From the NCBI RefSeq assembly GCF_005671395.1, contig NZ_CP040428.1:3410001-3474000 (forward strand): a DNA stretch of 64,000 nt, given 5' to 3'. The first letter of the stretch is position 1, and every line of letters begins with the position of its first letter. Position numbers and translations under genes: made by a program. The notes beneath the pieces were generated by a model that was not told the origin of the DNA, did not search any database, and saw nothing but the letters and a program-made list of their open reading frames with translations. The DNA comes from Jejubacter calystegiae. GTDB taxonomy: Bacteria; Pseudomonadota; Gammaproteobacteria; Enterobacterales; Enterobacteriaceae. Of this stretch, positions 24,962 through 35,423 are shown piece after piece.

Positions 24962-25246
24962 TTATTGGTTCCTTATCTTATTGAATAACTTCACAGTTAA
25001 CAGGTAGATTGTTGTGGTGAGTGTCAATACAACAATGACATCCATATAGAAATATGTGTCGTAAATCGTTTCTGCATTTATATCATCGAACAGGAAACCA
25101 CACACTTTATCTGCCAGAGTGTAGTTTATATAAACATCCGGAGGACCAAGGCTACGGCCTATGGCTGCTCCAATGAGCAGGAAGTAGGCTACTTTAAATA
25201 ACCTAACACCCCAGACAGTCAGCTTATGGACAAGTACTTGAGCCAC
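24962..25246 (-). CDS. Putative immunity protein for the Tlde1-like effector, 94 aa, two membrane helices
   Basis: A small membrane protein with a helix at about 16-30 (LFKVAYFLLIGAAIG) and another at about 66-84 (MDVIVVLTLTTTIYLL), separated by a loop of 35 residues with aromatic and acidic residues. It starts 23 bases inside the 3' end of the effector gene and ends just before hcp. Position and topology (a loop that can face the periplasm) fit an immunity protein for a periplasm-acting effector such as Tlde1. No sequence family was recognised; the assignment rests on context. Confidence 0.65.
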   Translation of the reverse strand: MAQVLVHKLTVWGVRLFKVAYFLLIGAAIGRSLGPPDVYINYTLADKVCGFLFDDINAETIYDTYFYMDVIVVLTLTTTIYLLTVKLFNKIRNQ

Positions 25247-25742
25247 TGGCTACCACCTCCACCCAGCCACGGGCCATCAGAGAACGCATGCAAGGTACTG
25301 GTATAAGCTGTGTGTTTATCAAGGCATTACGAATAATTGCGTAATCTGAGTTATGGGGGATGGTGATACAACCTTCTGAAATTGTACCAGGATGAAGCCG
25401 GAATAAGCCTCGATGAACATTTTTTATCCATGTGCCGTCATCAATACCAAGATCATCCTTGTATAGGGCAAACCACTCATCCCTACCGAATGCTGCGCCA
25501 TGCCTGTATTTATTCCATGTATCCTCGATACTTGCTTTAATCCCAGAAATGAAACCACCAGAACCTCTGTCAACAATCCAGTATTTACCAGGCGGTATGG
25601 GACCACTACCCTTAACTGCGCCACATGCCCCTTTATTACGGTAGATACCGTTACCCGAGAAGGCCATAAACACACCAACACCATAAAGGTTGAATGGCGC
25701 ATAGTCAGCACCATTCAAGAGCAACTTTCCATGTAGAGCCAT
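25224..25742 (-). CDS. DUF2778/Tlde1-like L,D-transpeptidase effector of type VI secretion, 172 aa
   Basis: The start MALHGKLLLNG and FMAFSGNG ... GPIPPGKYWIVDR are typical of DUF2778 proteins. Near the C-terminus His110, His117, Ser123 and Cys125 lie in VHRGLFRLHPGTISEGCI, the H...SxGC active site of L,D-transpeptidase-like enzymes. In Salmonella, Tlde1 of this family is a type VI effector that attacks peptidoglycan precursors in the target periplasm. The frame runs 3 codons upstream, but ATG 25,742 matches family starts. It is first in an operon with an immunity-like gene and hcp. Confidence 0.85.
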   Translation of the reverse strand: MALHGKLLLNGADYAPFNLYGVGVFMAFSGNGIYRNKGACGAVKGSGPIPPGKYWIVDRGSGGFISGIKASIEDTWNKYRHGAAFGRDEWFALYKDDLGIDDGTWIKNVHRGLFRLHPGTISEGCITIPHNSDYAIIRNALINTQLIPVPCMRSLMARGWVEVVASGSSTCP

Positions 25743-26191
25743 TATAACCATTCAATTTGTATAGTTTTAAGTTCACAAATTGTACAACACCATAATAAAC
25801 ATGTGGATACCTGACGGAGATATAAAAATCTGAAAAATACGAAATATGAGAGGCACTTGACAATAATAAATGTGGCACGTCGCGCAGTCGGGTAGCGCAG
25901 GACCGAGCGAAGCGAGAAACGGTCATGGTGTCGCGCCTGTTGTGGCCGTAGTGACGATTTTGTTGCCAGGTAAGGGGATACCTTCAGTGTGAGAAGAGGC
26001 GCTGAGACTGGGATAGAGGCGGTGGCATGATGGGTATGACGTGAACTTCGCTTCATGTCACATATCTCATTGACTTAAATAGTAATAATTCAGATAAATT
26101 ATCCATGTACACTGTTTAGTGTACATGTACAATTTTGATGGAAATTTAAACAGTAAAATATGGAAAAATCACTGTAAAACTTCTGCAAACC
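25743..26191. other. AT-rich intergenic region at the edge of the type VI island
   Basis: This region should carry the promoter of the effector operon. It contains a GC-rich patch (25,876-25,965) with the 7-base word GTCGCGC twice (25,879 and 25,930), a perfect inverted repeat at 26,104-26,127, and no frame with a ribosome site. The patch looks like debris of another sequence. Confidence 0.4.
26104..26127. repeat. Perfect 10-bp inverted repeat CATGTACACT / AGTGTACATG
   Basis: The arms 26,104-26,113 and 26,118-26,127 are separated by GTTT. It has no T tract on either side and so looks more like an operator or structured joint than a terminator. It lies between the type VI island and yeaL. Confidence 0.6.
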
Positions 26192-26638
26192 CTATTGCTT
26201 ACCCACCACCAGCGAAATCAATCCGGCGGCAATTAGCGGGCCCACCGGCACGCCGCGGAACAGCGCCACACCCAGGACGGTGCCTACCAGCAGTCCGCCT
26301 ACCAGCGTTGGCTGGCTGCTCATCAGGCTGACGCCGCGCCCGCCCAGCCAGGAGACAAAAACGCCAACCGCTACCGCCAGCAGCGACTTCCAGTTCATAA
26401 AGGAGTGGATCAGGGTGGATGAGGGGAGCGAGCCGCTGGCGATTGGCGCCATCACGCCGATAGTCAGGATAATAATCCCCAGCGTGAGTCCCTGTTTTTC
26501 AATCCAGGGGAAGTAGTGGTTAAGGGGCGTTATCTTAATCGCAATCAGCACCAGAATGGAGATGGTCACGGTGGTGTTGTGGCTAACCAGGCCCAGTGCG
26601 GCCAGCGCCACCAGGATAATAAGCGTACTATCAAACAT
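26192..26638 (-). CDS. yeaL: YeaL, DUF441 inner-membrane protein, 148 aa
   Basis: Almost identical in layout to E. coli YeaL: four hydrophobic helices, with [33 protein letters not shown] and [21 protein letters not shown]. Function is unknown. It flanks the type VI island; in E. coli its neighbour is nimR. Confidence 0.92.
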   Translation of the reverse strand: MFDSTLIILVALAALGLVSHNTTVTISILVLIAIKITPLNHYFPWIEKQGLTLGIIILTIGVMAPIASGSLPSSTLIHSFMNWKSLLAVAVGVFVSWLGGRGVSLMSSQPTLVGGLLVGTVLGVALFRGVPVGPLIAAGLISLVVGKQ

Positions 26639-26738
26639 CGGGACGGTCCTTCCCCTGCCGGAATAAAAGTTACAAAACCATTACTCTACATGGCTCATGG
26701 CCGTCAGGGGAGAATTTTGCGTTGGGCAACTGCCCGAA

Positions 26739-27245
26739 TCATGGGGCTATACGACGGAACTCGACCAGTTCCGGCCTGGCAATACGCAGATAATCCGCGC
26801 TATTGAGCACCATGGAGCGATCGAGCCGTCCGGCGTTAAAGGCGATCTCGTCAAAACGTTCAAAAAGCAGCGGATCGGCCACCAGCTTCAGGGCCGGGTG
26901 AAAACTGAAGGGCGGGATGGCGCCAAACACGCAGGCGGTGAGCTGTTCGACTTCCACCGGGCTTGCCAGCGAGGCGCGCAGACCACCGATGCGCTGCGCC
27001 AGAATGGCGAGATCCGCCTGCTGGTCTGCGGCCAGTACCGCCAGTACGTGCTGATTTAATCCGTTGCCTTTTACCTTACAGACCAGCGCTTTGGCGCCCT
27101 GGCCCAGCGCGGTGCCGCGCAGTTCAGAGACCGCCTCGCATTTGCCGACCGCTTCGTGGGACATGACCCGAAAGTCTGCCGCTTCTGTAGTGAGCAATGC
27201 GACCAGGCGCTGATGAATATCGTTAAGCGGGGGGGCTACGGTCAT
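26739..27245 (-). CDS. yeaK: YeaK, mischarged aminoacyl-tRNA deacylase (ProX/YbaK superfamily), 168 aa
   Basis: A YbaK/ProX-type editing domain: FRVMSHEAVGKCEAVSELRGTALGQGAKALVCK and LFERFDEIAFNAGRLDRSMVLNSADYLRI, as in E. coli YeaK. These free-standing domains hydrolyse wrongly charged tRNAs. AAGGAG stands before the ATG. It follows the tiny yoaJ gene closely (22 bases). Confidence 0.9.
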   Translation of the reverse strand: MTVAPPLNDIHQRLVALLTTEAADFRVMSHEAVGKCEAVSELRGTALGQGAKALVCKVKGNGLNQHVLAVLAADQQADLAILAQRIGGLRASLASPVEVEQLTACVFGAIPPFSFHPALKLVADPLLFERFDEIAFNAGRLDRSMVLNSADYLRIARPELVEFRRIAP

Positions 27246-27267
27246 GGCGTTCTCCTTAAAATGACGG

Positions 27268-27342
27268 TTACCACCAGCCCAGATAGCTCCCCACCCAGGC
27301 CACGATGGCGACGAGGATCAGAATAAGGGTGGTTTTGCGCAT
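27268..27342 (-). CDS. yoaJ: YoaJ, 24-residue single-helix membrane protein
   Basis: Too small for the usual gene calls. The product, MRKTTLILILVAIVAWVGSY followed by LGWW, has one membrane helix and matches the known E. coli small protein YoaJ at both ends (MKKTT and LGWW). A GGAG lies 9 bases before the ATG. It sits between yeaH and yeaK, the place expected from E. coli. Function unknown. Confidence 0.85.
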   Translation of the reverse strand: MRKTTLILILVAIVAWVGSYLGWW

Positions 27343-27529
27343 TGTGAAGGTCTCCGGAGTCGCTAAGGGAATGAATTAAGGGGAAAGAGTGCCTTTCGCG
27401 ACAGACCTCGTCAAGGGGCGGATCTGACCACATTGCGAAATCGCTCAGTTTTCCGGTATGGCGTCTGGAGATGGAATCAAACGGGTAAAGAAAGCCAGCA
27501 GGAGGCGCTCTGCTGGCTGTTTTTTGATA

Positions 27530-28834
<1,305 letters not shown>

Positions 28835-28882
28835 TCATAAAACAGGTAAAGGCCGCGGCATCACACCGCGACCGGCAGGCCG

Positions 28883-30817
28883 TTAAGAGGACTTACGTAC
28901 TCGCAGATACCATTCGCACAGCAAACGCACCTGCTTGCGGGTGTAGCCCTTTTCCATCATGCGATCGACAAAGTCATCGTGTTTCTTCTGCTCGTCGGTC
29001 GAGGTTTTGGCGTTAAACGAAATGACCGGCAACAGCTCTTCGGTATTGGAGAACATCTTCTTCTCTATAACCGTGCGCAGCTTCTCATAGCTGGTCCAGT
29101 TAGGGTTGCGGCCATTGTTGTTGGCTCTGGCGCGCAGCACGAAGTTGACTATCTCATTACGGAAGTCTTTGGGGTTGCTGATCCCCGCCGGTTTTTCGAT
29201 TTTCTCCAGCTCGGCGTTCAGCGCTTCGCGGTCAAACAGCTGGCCGGTGTCCGGATCGCGATACTCCTGATCCTGAATCCAGAAGTCGGCGTAGGTCACG
29301 TAGCGATCGAAGATGTTCTGACCGTACTCCGAATAGGATTCCAGATAGGCGGTCTGAATCTCTTTGCCGATAAACTCGGCATATTTGGGGATCAGATAGC
29401 CCTTCAGATGTTCCAGATAGCGCTCTGCCTGCTCCTGAGGGAACTGCTCGCGCTCGATTTGCTGTTCCAGCACGAAGAACAGATGCACCGGGTTAGCCGC
29501 CACTTCGGCGTGATCGAAGTTGAAGACCCGGGAGAGGATCTTAAACGCGAAGCGGGTGGAAAGACCGTTCATGCCTTCGTCGACGCCGGAATAGTCGCGA
29601 TACTCCTGGTAGGACTTCGCTTTCGGGTCGGTATCCTTCAGGCTTTCGCCGTCATAGACCCGCATTTTCGAATAGATGCTGGAGTTTTCCGGCTCTTTAA
29701 GGCGTGACAGTACCGAAAAGCGCGACAGCGTTTCCAGGGTTCCGGGGGCGCAGGGCGCGTGGGTCAGCTCACTGTGGTTAAGCAGTTTTTCGTAGATGCG
29801 GATCTCTTCGGAGATTCGCAGGCAATAAGGCACCTTCACGATATAAACGCGATCGAGGAAGGCCTCATTGTTTTTGTTATTACGGAACTGTACCCATTCC
29901 GATTCGTTGGAGTGGGCAAGGATGATGCCGCTAAAGGGCAGGGCGGAGATCCCTTCGGTGCCGTTGTAATTCCCCTCCTGGGTGGCCGTCAGCAGCGGAT
30001 GCAGCACCTTAATGGGCGCTTTAAACATCTCCACGAACTCCATAATCCCCTGGTTGGCGCGGCACAGGGCGCCGGAGTAGCCATAGGCATCCGGATCGTT
30101 TTGAGCGTGATCTTCCAGCTTGCGGATATCCACCTTACCCACCAGCGCTGAAATATCCTGATTGTTCTCATCGCCGGGTTCGGTTTTGGCAATCGCCAGC
30201 TGTTCCAGAATCGACGGCCAGACCTTCACCACCCGGAATTTAGTGATATCGCCGCCGAATTCGCGCAGCCGCTTGGCGGCCCAGGGCGACATAATGGTGC
30301 CGAGATAGCGGTTGGGGATGCCATACTCTTTCTCCAGAATCTGGGCATCCTCCTGGGGATTAAACAGGCACAGCGGGTGGTCATTCACCGGGCTGCGTTC
30401 GCCGTTGGCGCTTAACACATAGATGGGCACCTTCTGCATTAATGCTTTCAGGCGTTCGGCAAGGGAGGATTTACCACCGCCGACCGGCCCCAGCAGATAG
30501 AGGATCTGTTTCTTCTCCTCTAGTCCCTGGGCGGCGTGTTTCAGATAAGAGACAATCTGCTCGATAGCCTCCTCCATGCCGTAAAACTCTTCAAAAGCCG
30601 GGTAGCGTGCAACCACCCGATTCGAAAAGAGACGGGACAGCCGTGGATCCTGGGCGGTATCGACCATTTCAGGCTCACCGATAGCCATCAATAGCCGCTC
30701 CGCCGCGTTGGCATAGGCACTGCGATCTTGCCGGCAAGTGGTAAGAAACTCCTGCAGTGTGAACTCTTCGTCCTTGGCAGCTTCATAGCGCTGGCGATAG
30801 TGATCGAATATATTCAT
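28883..30817 (-). CDS. yeaG: YeaG, PrkA-family protein kinase, 644 aa
   Basis: A PrkA-type serine kinase with an AAA-like N-terminal half: Walker A GPVGGGKSS near residue 108 and the PrkA C-terminal domain. Length equals E. coli YeaG (644). With YeaH it acts in the response to nitrogen starvation and low sugar; it is cytoplasmic. A sigma-54-like element lies about 87 bp upstream, consistent with the known NtrC/sigma-54 control. Confidence 0.93.
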   Translation of the reverse strand: MNIFDHYRQRYEAAKDEEFTLQEFLTTCRQDRSAYANAAERLLMAIGEPEMVDTAQDPRLSRLFSNRVVARYPAFEEFYGMEEAIEQIVSYLKHAAQGLEEKKQILYLLGPVGGGKSSLAERLKALMQKVPIYVLSANGERSPVNDHPLCLFNPQEDAQILEKEYGIPNRYLGTIMSPWAAKRLREFGGDITKFRVVKVWPSILEQLAIAKTEPGDENNQDISALVGKVDIRKLEDHAQNDPDAYGYSGALCRANQGIMEFVEMFKAPIKVLHPLLTATQEGNYNGTEGISALPFSGIILAHSNESEWVQFRNNKNNEAFLDRVYIVKVPYCLRISEEIRIYEKLLNHSELTHAPCAPGTLETLSRFSVLSRLKEPENSSIYSKMRVYDGESLKDTDPKAKSYQEYRDYSGVDEGMNGLSTRFAFKILSRVFNFDHAEVAANPVHLFFVLEQQIEREQFPQEQAERYLEHLKGYLIPKYAEFIGKEIQTAYLESYSEYGQNIFDRYVTYADFWIQDQEYRDPDTGQLFDREALNAELEKIEKPAGISNPKDFRNEIVNFVLRARANNNGRNPNWTSYEKLRTVIEKKMFSNTEELLPVISFNAKTSTDEQKKHDDFVDRMMEKGYTRKQVRLLCEWYLRVRKSS

Positions 30818-30903
30818 GGCATGCCGTCCTTTCGTTTTTTAGCACAGGTGATAAGAGCCGTTGGTATGAATAATGGAGGCTCCGGAAGACGTAATCTGAT
30901 AAC

Positions 30904-30919
30904 TGCAACCCCGATACCG
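30904..30919 (-). promoter_or_regulatory. Candidate sigma-54 promoter of yeaGH
   Basis: On the minus strand the element reads CGGTAT-CGGGG-TTGCA, giving the required GG-N10-GC spacing and a perfect -12 half, but the -24 half is weaker than TGGCAC. A start about 12 bases downstream gives a leader of about 75 bases. The rest of 30,818-31,249 must also hold the mipA promoter. Confidence 0.5.
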
Positions 30920-31249
30920 GCGATCTCATCAGTCCGGTAACTGTGCTACTGCGTTTCAGGGTTATCCACCTTCTAAAATTTAAGCGTAGATGCATTTGGG
31001 AAACTTGCATTGGGACCTGAGTAAATTTCAACGACATATCAATAACTCATCTGATATCGCTTTATTGACGTCTGAAAGCCCGATGCGCTATTCGCATCAC
31101 CTTCATCCCGCTGTCAGCGCAATGTCATCTAACCAGGTGATGCTGTGATGTTTTCTTATTGTGCGATGGGGGTTGTGAAAATGTTTTGGTTCGGCCCAAC
31201 GTGCAGGTACACTTCCCGCGGGAACACAAGATGAAAGGATTAAAATACT

Positions 31250-31999
31250 GTGACCAAATTCAAACTTCTTGCAGTGGCAGTCCTGGCGGCGGCTACCGCT
31301 AACACCGCGTTCGCCGACGAGGGGATCTGGTCGCTGGGGGCGGCGGCTTATATTCAGAACAGCCCTTATAAAGGCACCAATACCGAGACCCGTCCGGCGC
31401 CGATGGTGGGGTATGAAGGCAAAAACTTCTATCTGCGCGGCTTTAACGGCGGCTACTACCTGTGGAATGATAAGACCGATAAGCTGTCGATCGCCGCATG
31501 GTATTCACCGCTGCATTTCCGCCCCAAGGATAGCGGCGATCATCAAATGCGTCGTCTGGACTATCGTAAGTCCACGATGATGGCCGGGCTGAATTATGCC
31601 CACTACACTCAGTACGGCTACCTGCGTACCTGGCTGGGTGGCGATGTACTGGGTGAAAGCAACGGCGTGACCTGGGATCTGGCGTGGCTGTACCGCTATA
31701 CTAATGGCCGTCTGACCATCACCCCGGGTATCGGCGCTACCTGGAACAGTGAAAATCAGAACCAGTATTACTATGGCGTACGTCGCAGCGAGTCGTCGCG
31801 TAGCGGCATTCGTCACTACAACGCGGATAGCGACTGGAACCCGTACGTGGAGCTGTCGGTCAACTATAACCTGACCGATAACTGGAGCATCTACGGAATG
31901 GGCCGCTATATTCGCTTTGGCGATGAAGTGAAAGACAGCCCGATGGTGGATCGCAGCTGGATGGGTATGCTGCTCACCGGCGTTAACTACCGCTTCTGA
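31250..31999 (+). CDS. mipA: MipA, MltA-interacting outer-membrane protein, 249 aa
   Basis: A signal peptide (TKFKLLAVAVLAAATANTAFA) and a beta-barrel of the MipA/OmpV family, with YYLWNDKTDKLSI, KDSGDHQMRRLDYRKSTMMAGL and a C-terminal strand ending NYRF. MipA scaffolds MltA and PBP1b in murein synthesis. The start codon is GTG, with AAAGGA upstream, as with the E. coli layout divergent from yeaG. Confidence 0.93.
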   Translation: MTKFKLLAVAVLAAATANTAFADEGIWSLGAAAYIQNSPYKGTNTETRPAPMVGYEGKNFYLRGFNGGYYLWNDKTDKLSIAAWYSPLHFRPKDSGDHQMRRLDYRKSTMMAGLNYAHYTQYGYLRTWLGGDVLGESNGVTWDLAWLYRYTNGRLTITPGIGATWNSENQNQYYYGVRRSESSRSGIRHYNADSDWNPYVELSVNYNLTDNWSIYGMGRYIRFGDEVKDSPMVDRSWMGMLLTGVNYRF

Positions 32000-32031
32000 G
32001 GTTAATTAAAGCGGCATCAGGGTCAATAGCT

Positions 32032-32212
32032 GGGTGCTCAGGCACCCCGTCAGGTTGATGACAAAGAGGGAAAAAACGTGGTTTTTCCCTCTTTGTGGCA
32101 ATCGGCTGAAAATCAATGGATTGATTTTCCGTGTTTATTTTCCTGGTGATTCAGGGCCGAATATATTCGGCCCTGGTTTGTCATCAGTCTCGCGGGGTGC
32201 TCAGGCACCCCG
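32032..32212. repeat. Cluster of five hairpins bounded by 19-base direct repeats
   Basis: GGGTGCTCAGGCACCCCGT occurs exactly at 32,032-32,050 and 32,195-32,213, each forming a GGGTGC-TCAG-GCACCC hairpin. Between them lie a 15-bp stem (32,061-32,075 with 32,082-32,096, ACAAAGAGGG arm), a 10-bp stem (32,108-32,117 with 32,120-32,129) and a perfect 24-bp palindrome (32,152-32,175, CAGGGCCGAATA arm). It starts 33 bp after mipA and ends just before the yeaE ribosome site. The 15-bp stem may end mipA transcription. Confidence 0.75.
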
Positions 32213-32241
32213 TTCGCTTATCTGCGATAGGGAGGCATGAT

Positions 32242-33090
32242 ATGGGTAAAAGCATCAATCTGGCCGGACAAACGCTGCCAGCCCTGGGACAGGGAACCTG
32301 GTATATGGGGGAAGACCCCGGCCAGCGGCGCCAGGAAGTGGCCGCGTTACAGGCGGGTATCGACCTTGGCCTGCGGCTTATCGATACCGCCGAGATGTAC
32401 GCCGAGGGCGGAGCGGAACAGGTGGTGGGAGAAGCCATTCGCGGGCGACGCGATCGGGTATTTGTGGTATCGAAGGTTTATCCGTGGAATGCCGGCGGCG
32501 CACGCGGTATGGCGGCCTGTGAAGCCAGTCTGAAGCGGTTAGGCACCGACTATATCGACCTTTATTTGCTGCACTGGTCTGGCGATATCCCGCTGGAACA
32601 GACGCTGGAATTGATGACCGGGCTTCAGCGTCAGGGCAAGATTGGCCACTGGGGCGTCTCTAATCTGGATATCGATGAGATGCACGAGCTGTGGACCCTG
32701 GCGGGTGGGGAAGCCTGCGCGACCGATCAGGTGCTGTATCATCTGGCATCGCGCGGTATCGAAACGGATCTCCTGCCCTGGTGTCAGGAAAGGGAGATTC
32801 CGGTGATGGCCTACTGCCCGCTGGCCCAGGCAGGAAGACAGCGTCGGGGGCTGATGCAGCATCCGCTGCTGGTGGAAGAGGCTCAGTCGCTGGGTATTAG
32901 CGTGGCGCAGCTGCTGCTGGCATGGGTGATTCGTCGTCCCGGGGTGATTGCCATCCCCAAAAGCGCGACCCTGGCTCATGTGCGGGATAATGCCGCCGCG
33001 CTGGAGATCTCTCTGAGCGATACGCTGCTCGAGCGCCTTGATAAGGCTTTCCCGGCCCCGACGTGCAAGACGCCGCTGGATATTGTCTGA
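32242..33090 (+). CDS. yeaE: YeaE, aldo/keto reductase, 282 aa
   Basis: A TIM-barrel NADPH-dependent aldo/keto reductase with Asp (LIDTAEMYAEG), Lys (FVVSKVYPWNAG) and His (YLLHWSG) as catalytic residues. E. coli YeaE reduces methylglyoxal. The ATG at 32,242 has GGGAGG upstream; a much longer frame begins inside the hairpin cluster but lacks a ribosome site. It is convergent with yeaD. Confidence 0.92.
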   Translation: MGKSINLAGQTLPALGQGTWYMGEDPGQRRQEVAALQAGIDLGLRLIDTAEMYAEGGAEQVVGEAIRGRRDRVFVVSKVYPWNAGGARGMAACEASLKRLGTDYIDLYLLHWSGDIPLEQTLELMTGLQRQGKIGHWGVSNLDIDEMHELWTLAGGEACATDQVLYHLASRGIETDLLPWCQEREIPVMAYCPLAQAGRQRRGLMQHPLLVEEAQSLGISVAQLLLAWVIRRPGVIAIPKSATLAHVRDNAAALEISLSDTLLERLDKAFPAPTCKTPLDIV

Positions 33091-33099
33091 CGATGATAC

Positions 33100-33125
33100 C
33101 GGGCGCTGCCGCGTGGCGGCGCCCG
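33100..33125. terminator. Bidirectional hairpin between yeaE and yeaD
   Basis: The arms CGGGCGC / GCGCCCG with an inner GCC/GGC pairing form a stable hairpin between two convergent stops. There is no T tract. Confidence 0.45.
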
Positions 33126-33135
33126 AACAGGGACT

Positions 33136-34020
33136 TTAACCTTTCAGCACTTTCAGGGTGCAGGCCAGACGCGAAGGCTGACCGGGGCGCGCGCGCTGAG
33201 GTACGGTAACGGCCGCGGTTTCGATGCAAACCATGGTCCGGTATCCGTCATCCGGCATATCGGCCATGCTAACGGAAAGGGCGGGGCCCGGATTCCAGCC
33301 AACGACGTTACTGTTGTAACGGTGTGCCACCTCAATGGCGCGGCCCAGTTTACCATCTTCAATCAGACTGCTGGCTTCCGGTGCCAGATAGACCCGATCG
33401 GTCCGGTCCGGAAAGGTCTGTACGCCGTCGGAAAGCCGGCCTTCCTCGCCGTTATTCACCTTATCGAGATAGCTCTCGCCCAGACCGGCAACGCGCACCT
33501 GTGCGATATCGCCCACCCGGAAGTAGCTGTGCAGCGCCGCGGTGGTCTCGAAATCGCCGTGCGCTTCCAGCGCCATTTCACATTCGGCGCCCAGCCGGAA
33601 GTGCGCCAGCAACTGGAAGTCGTGGGGCCAGAAGCGGCGGGTTTCGTCGCTACTCAGCAGTTCGAAGGTGAGATTAACGCCATCGGTATCCTGCTGGTGC
33701 TCTTTAAGCTGCCACGGCAGGTTGCGGGCAAAACCGTGGGACGGGAATCCCGGCTGCGCCGACGGGCCAAACCAGGGCCAGCAGACAGGTACGCCGCCGC
33801 GCAGCGCGCTACCGGTGGTAAACGGGGTATTGCTGCTCAGCCAGATGACTTCTTCTTCTCCGGCGGGCTGCCAGGAGAGCAGGTGAGCGCCCTGCAGCGC
33901 AAAGGCGGCGCGCGCCCTGGGGTGATCCACCACAATCAGGTCCAGTTCGTCCAGCTTACGGCGGGAGACAGCATCGCTTATCTGATTAACGACGGACAGC
34001 GTATAGATATCGGCACTCAT
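33136..34020 (-). CDS. yeaD: YeaD, D-hexose-6-phosphate mutarotase, 294 aa
   Basis: A galactose-mutarotase-fold protein with GAHLLSWQPAGEEEVIWLS, GGVPVCWPWFGPS, HGFARNLPW, an active His/Glu pair (the Glu in GWNPGP-region and RVGDIAQV), and the C-terminal MVCIETAAV. It interconverts the anomers of glucose-6-phosphate and other hexose-6-phosphates. It follows gapA on the same strand, as in E. coli, after an intrinsic terminator that presumably attenuates read-through. Confidence 0.9.
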   Translation of the reverse strand: MSADIYTLSVVNQISDAVSRRKLDELDLIVVDHPRARAAFALQGAHLLSWQPAGEEEVIWLSSNTPFTTGSALRGGVPVCWPWFGPSAQPGFPSHGFARNLPWQLKEHQQDTDGVNLTFELLSSDETRRFWPHDFQLLAHFRLGAECEMALEAHGDFETTAALHSYFRVGDIAQVRVAGLGESYLDKVNNGEEGRLSDGVQTFPDRTDRVYLAPEASSLIEDGKLGRAIEVAHRYNSNVVGWNPGPALSVSMADMPDDGYRTMVCIETAAVTVPQRARPGQPSRLACTLKVLKG

Positions 34021-34044
34021 AGGTATCTCCTTGTCTGATCCAAT

Positions 34045-34070
34045 AAAAAAGGCCCCGTGGGGGGCCTTTT
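34045..34070 (-). terminator. Intrinsic terminator of gapA
   Basis: Minus-strand stem AAAAGGCCCC, loop CCAC, GGGGCC then six T. It lies 24 bases after gapA and 25 bases before yeaD. Confidence 0.88.
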
Positions 34071-34093
34071 GCAGAACGCTGATTCAACACACC

Positions 34094-35101
<1,008 letters not shown>

Positions 35102-35227
35102 CTATTTGTTAGTGAATAAAAGGTTGGTTGTAAAATTACAAAAACCTTACGCAGCGTCAAGCGGAATCGTGTCAATCATTGCGACAAATCAAACCGCTGA
35201 GGGGCAGATTTGCCTCCACGTTTCCAT

Positions 35228-35302
35228 TCTGCTGCCACCCATATGGGGGTGATGCGGCAGATTTTAAAGCGCCCTGGATACAAAAGTGTGAATTTGATCA
35301 CA
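35228..35302 (-). promoter_or_regulatory. gapA/msrB intergenic control: CRP site and leader hairpin
   Basis: TGTGA-ATTTGA-TCACA (35,287-35,302) is a perfect CRP core site, about 200 bp before gapA and 122 bp before msrB. TCTGC ... GCAGA with an inner CACCC / GGGTG (35,228-35,261) forms a hairpin that would lie in the gapA leader. gapA in E. coli has several promoters and is CRP-controlled. No exact -35/-10 was assigned. Confidence 0.65.
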
Positions 35303-35423
35303 AATGAGGGGGCATCCGCTATTATGGGCTGAGTTTAGAACAAAACCGGCATCCTCGCTGTTAATGTTTTGTTAGAATCTGAACTGAGGAACTCCCCCGA
35401 TACGCACACAGAGAGCGCTGTTT

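Noticed and set aside
26119-26331. 70-residue frame near the type VI island edge
   Set aside because: It starts within an inverted repeat, overlaps yeaL on the other strand and has no ribosome site.
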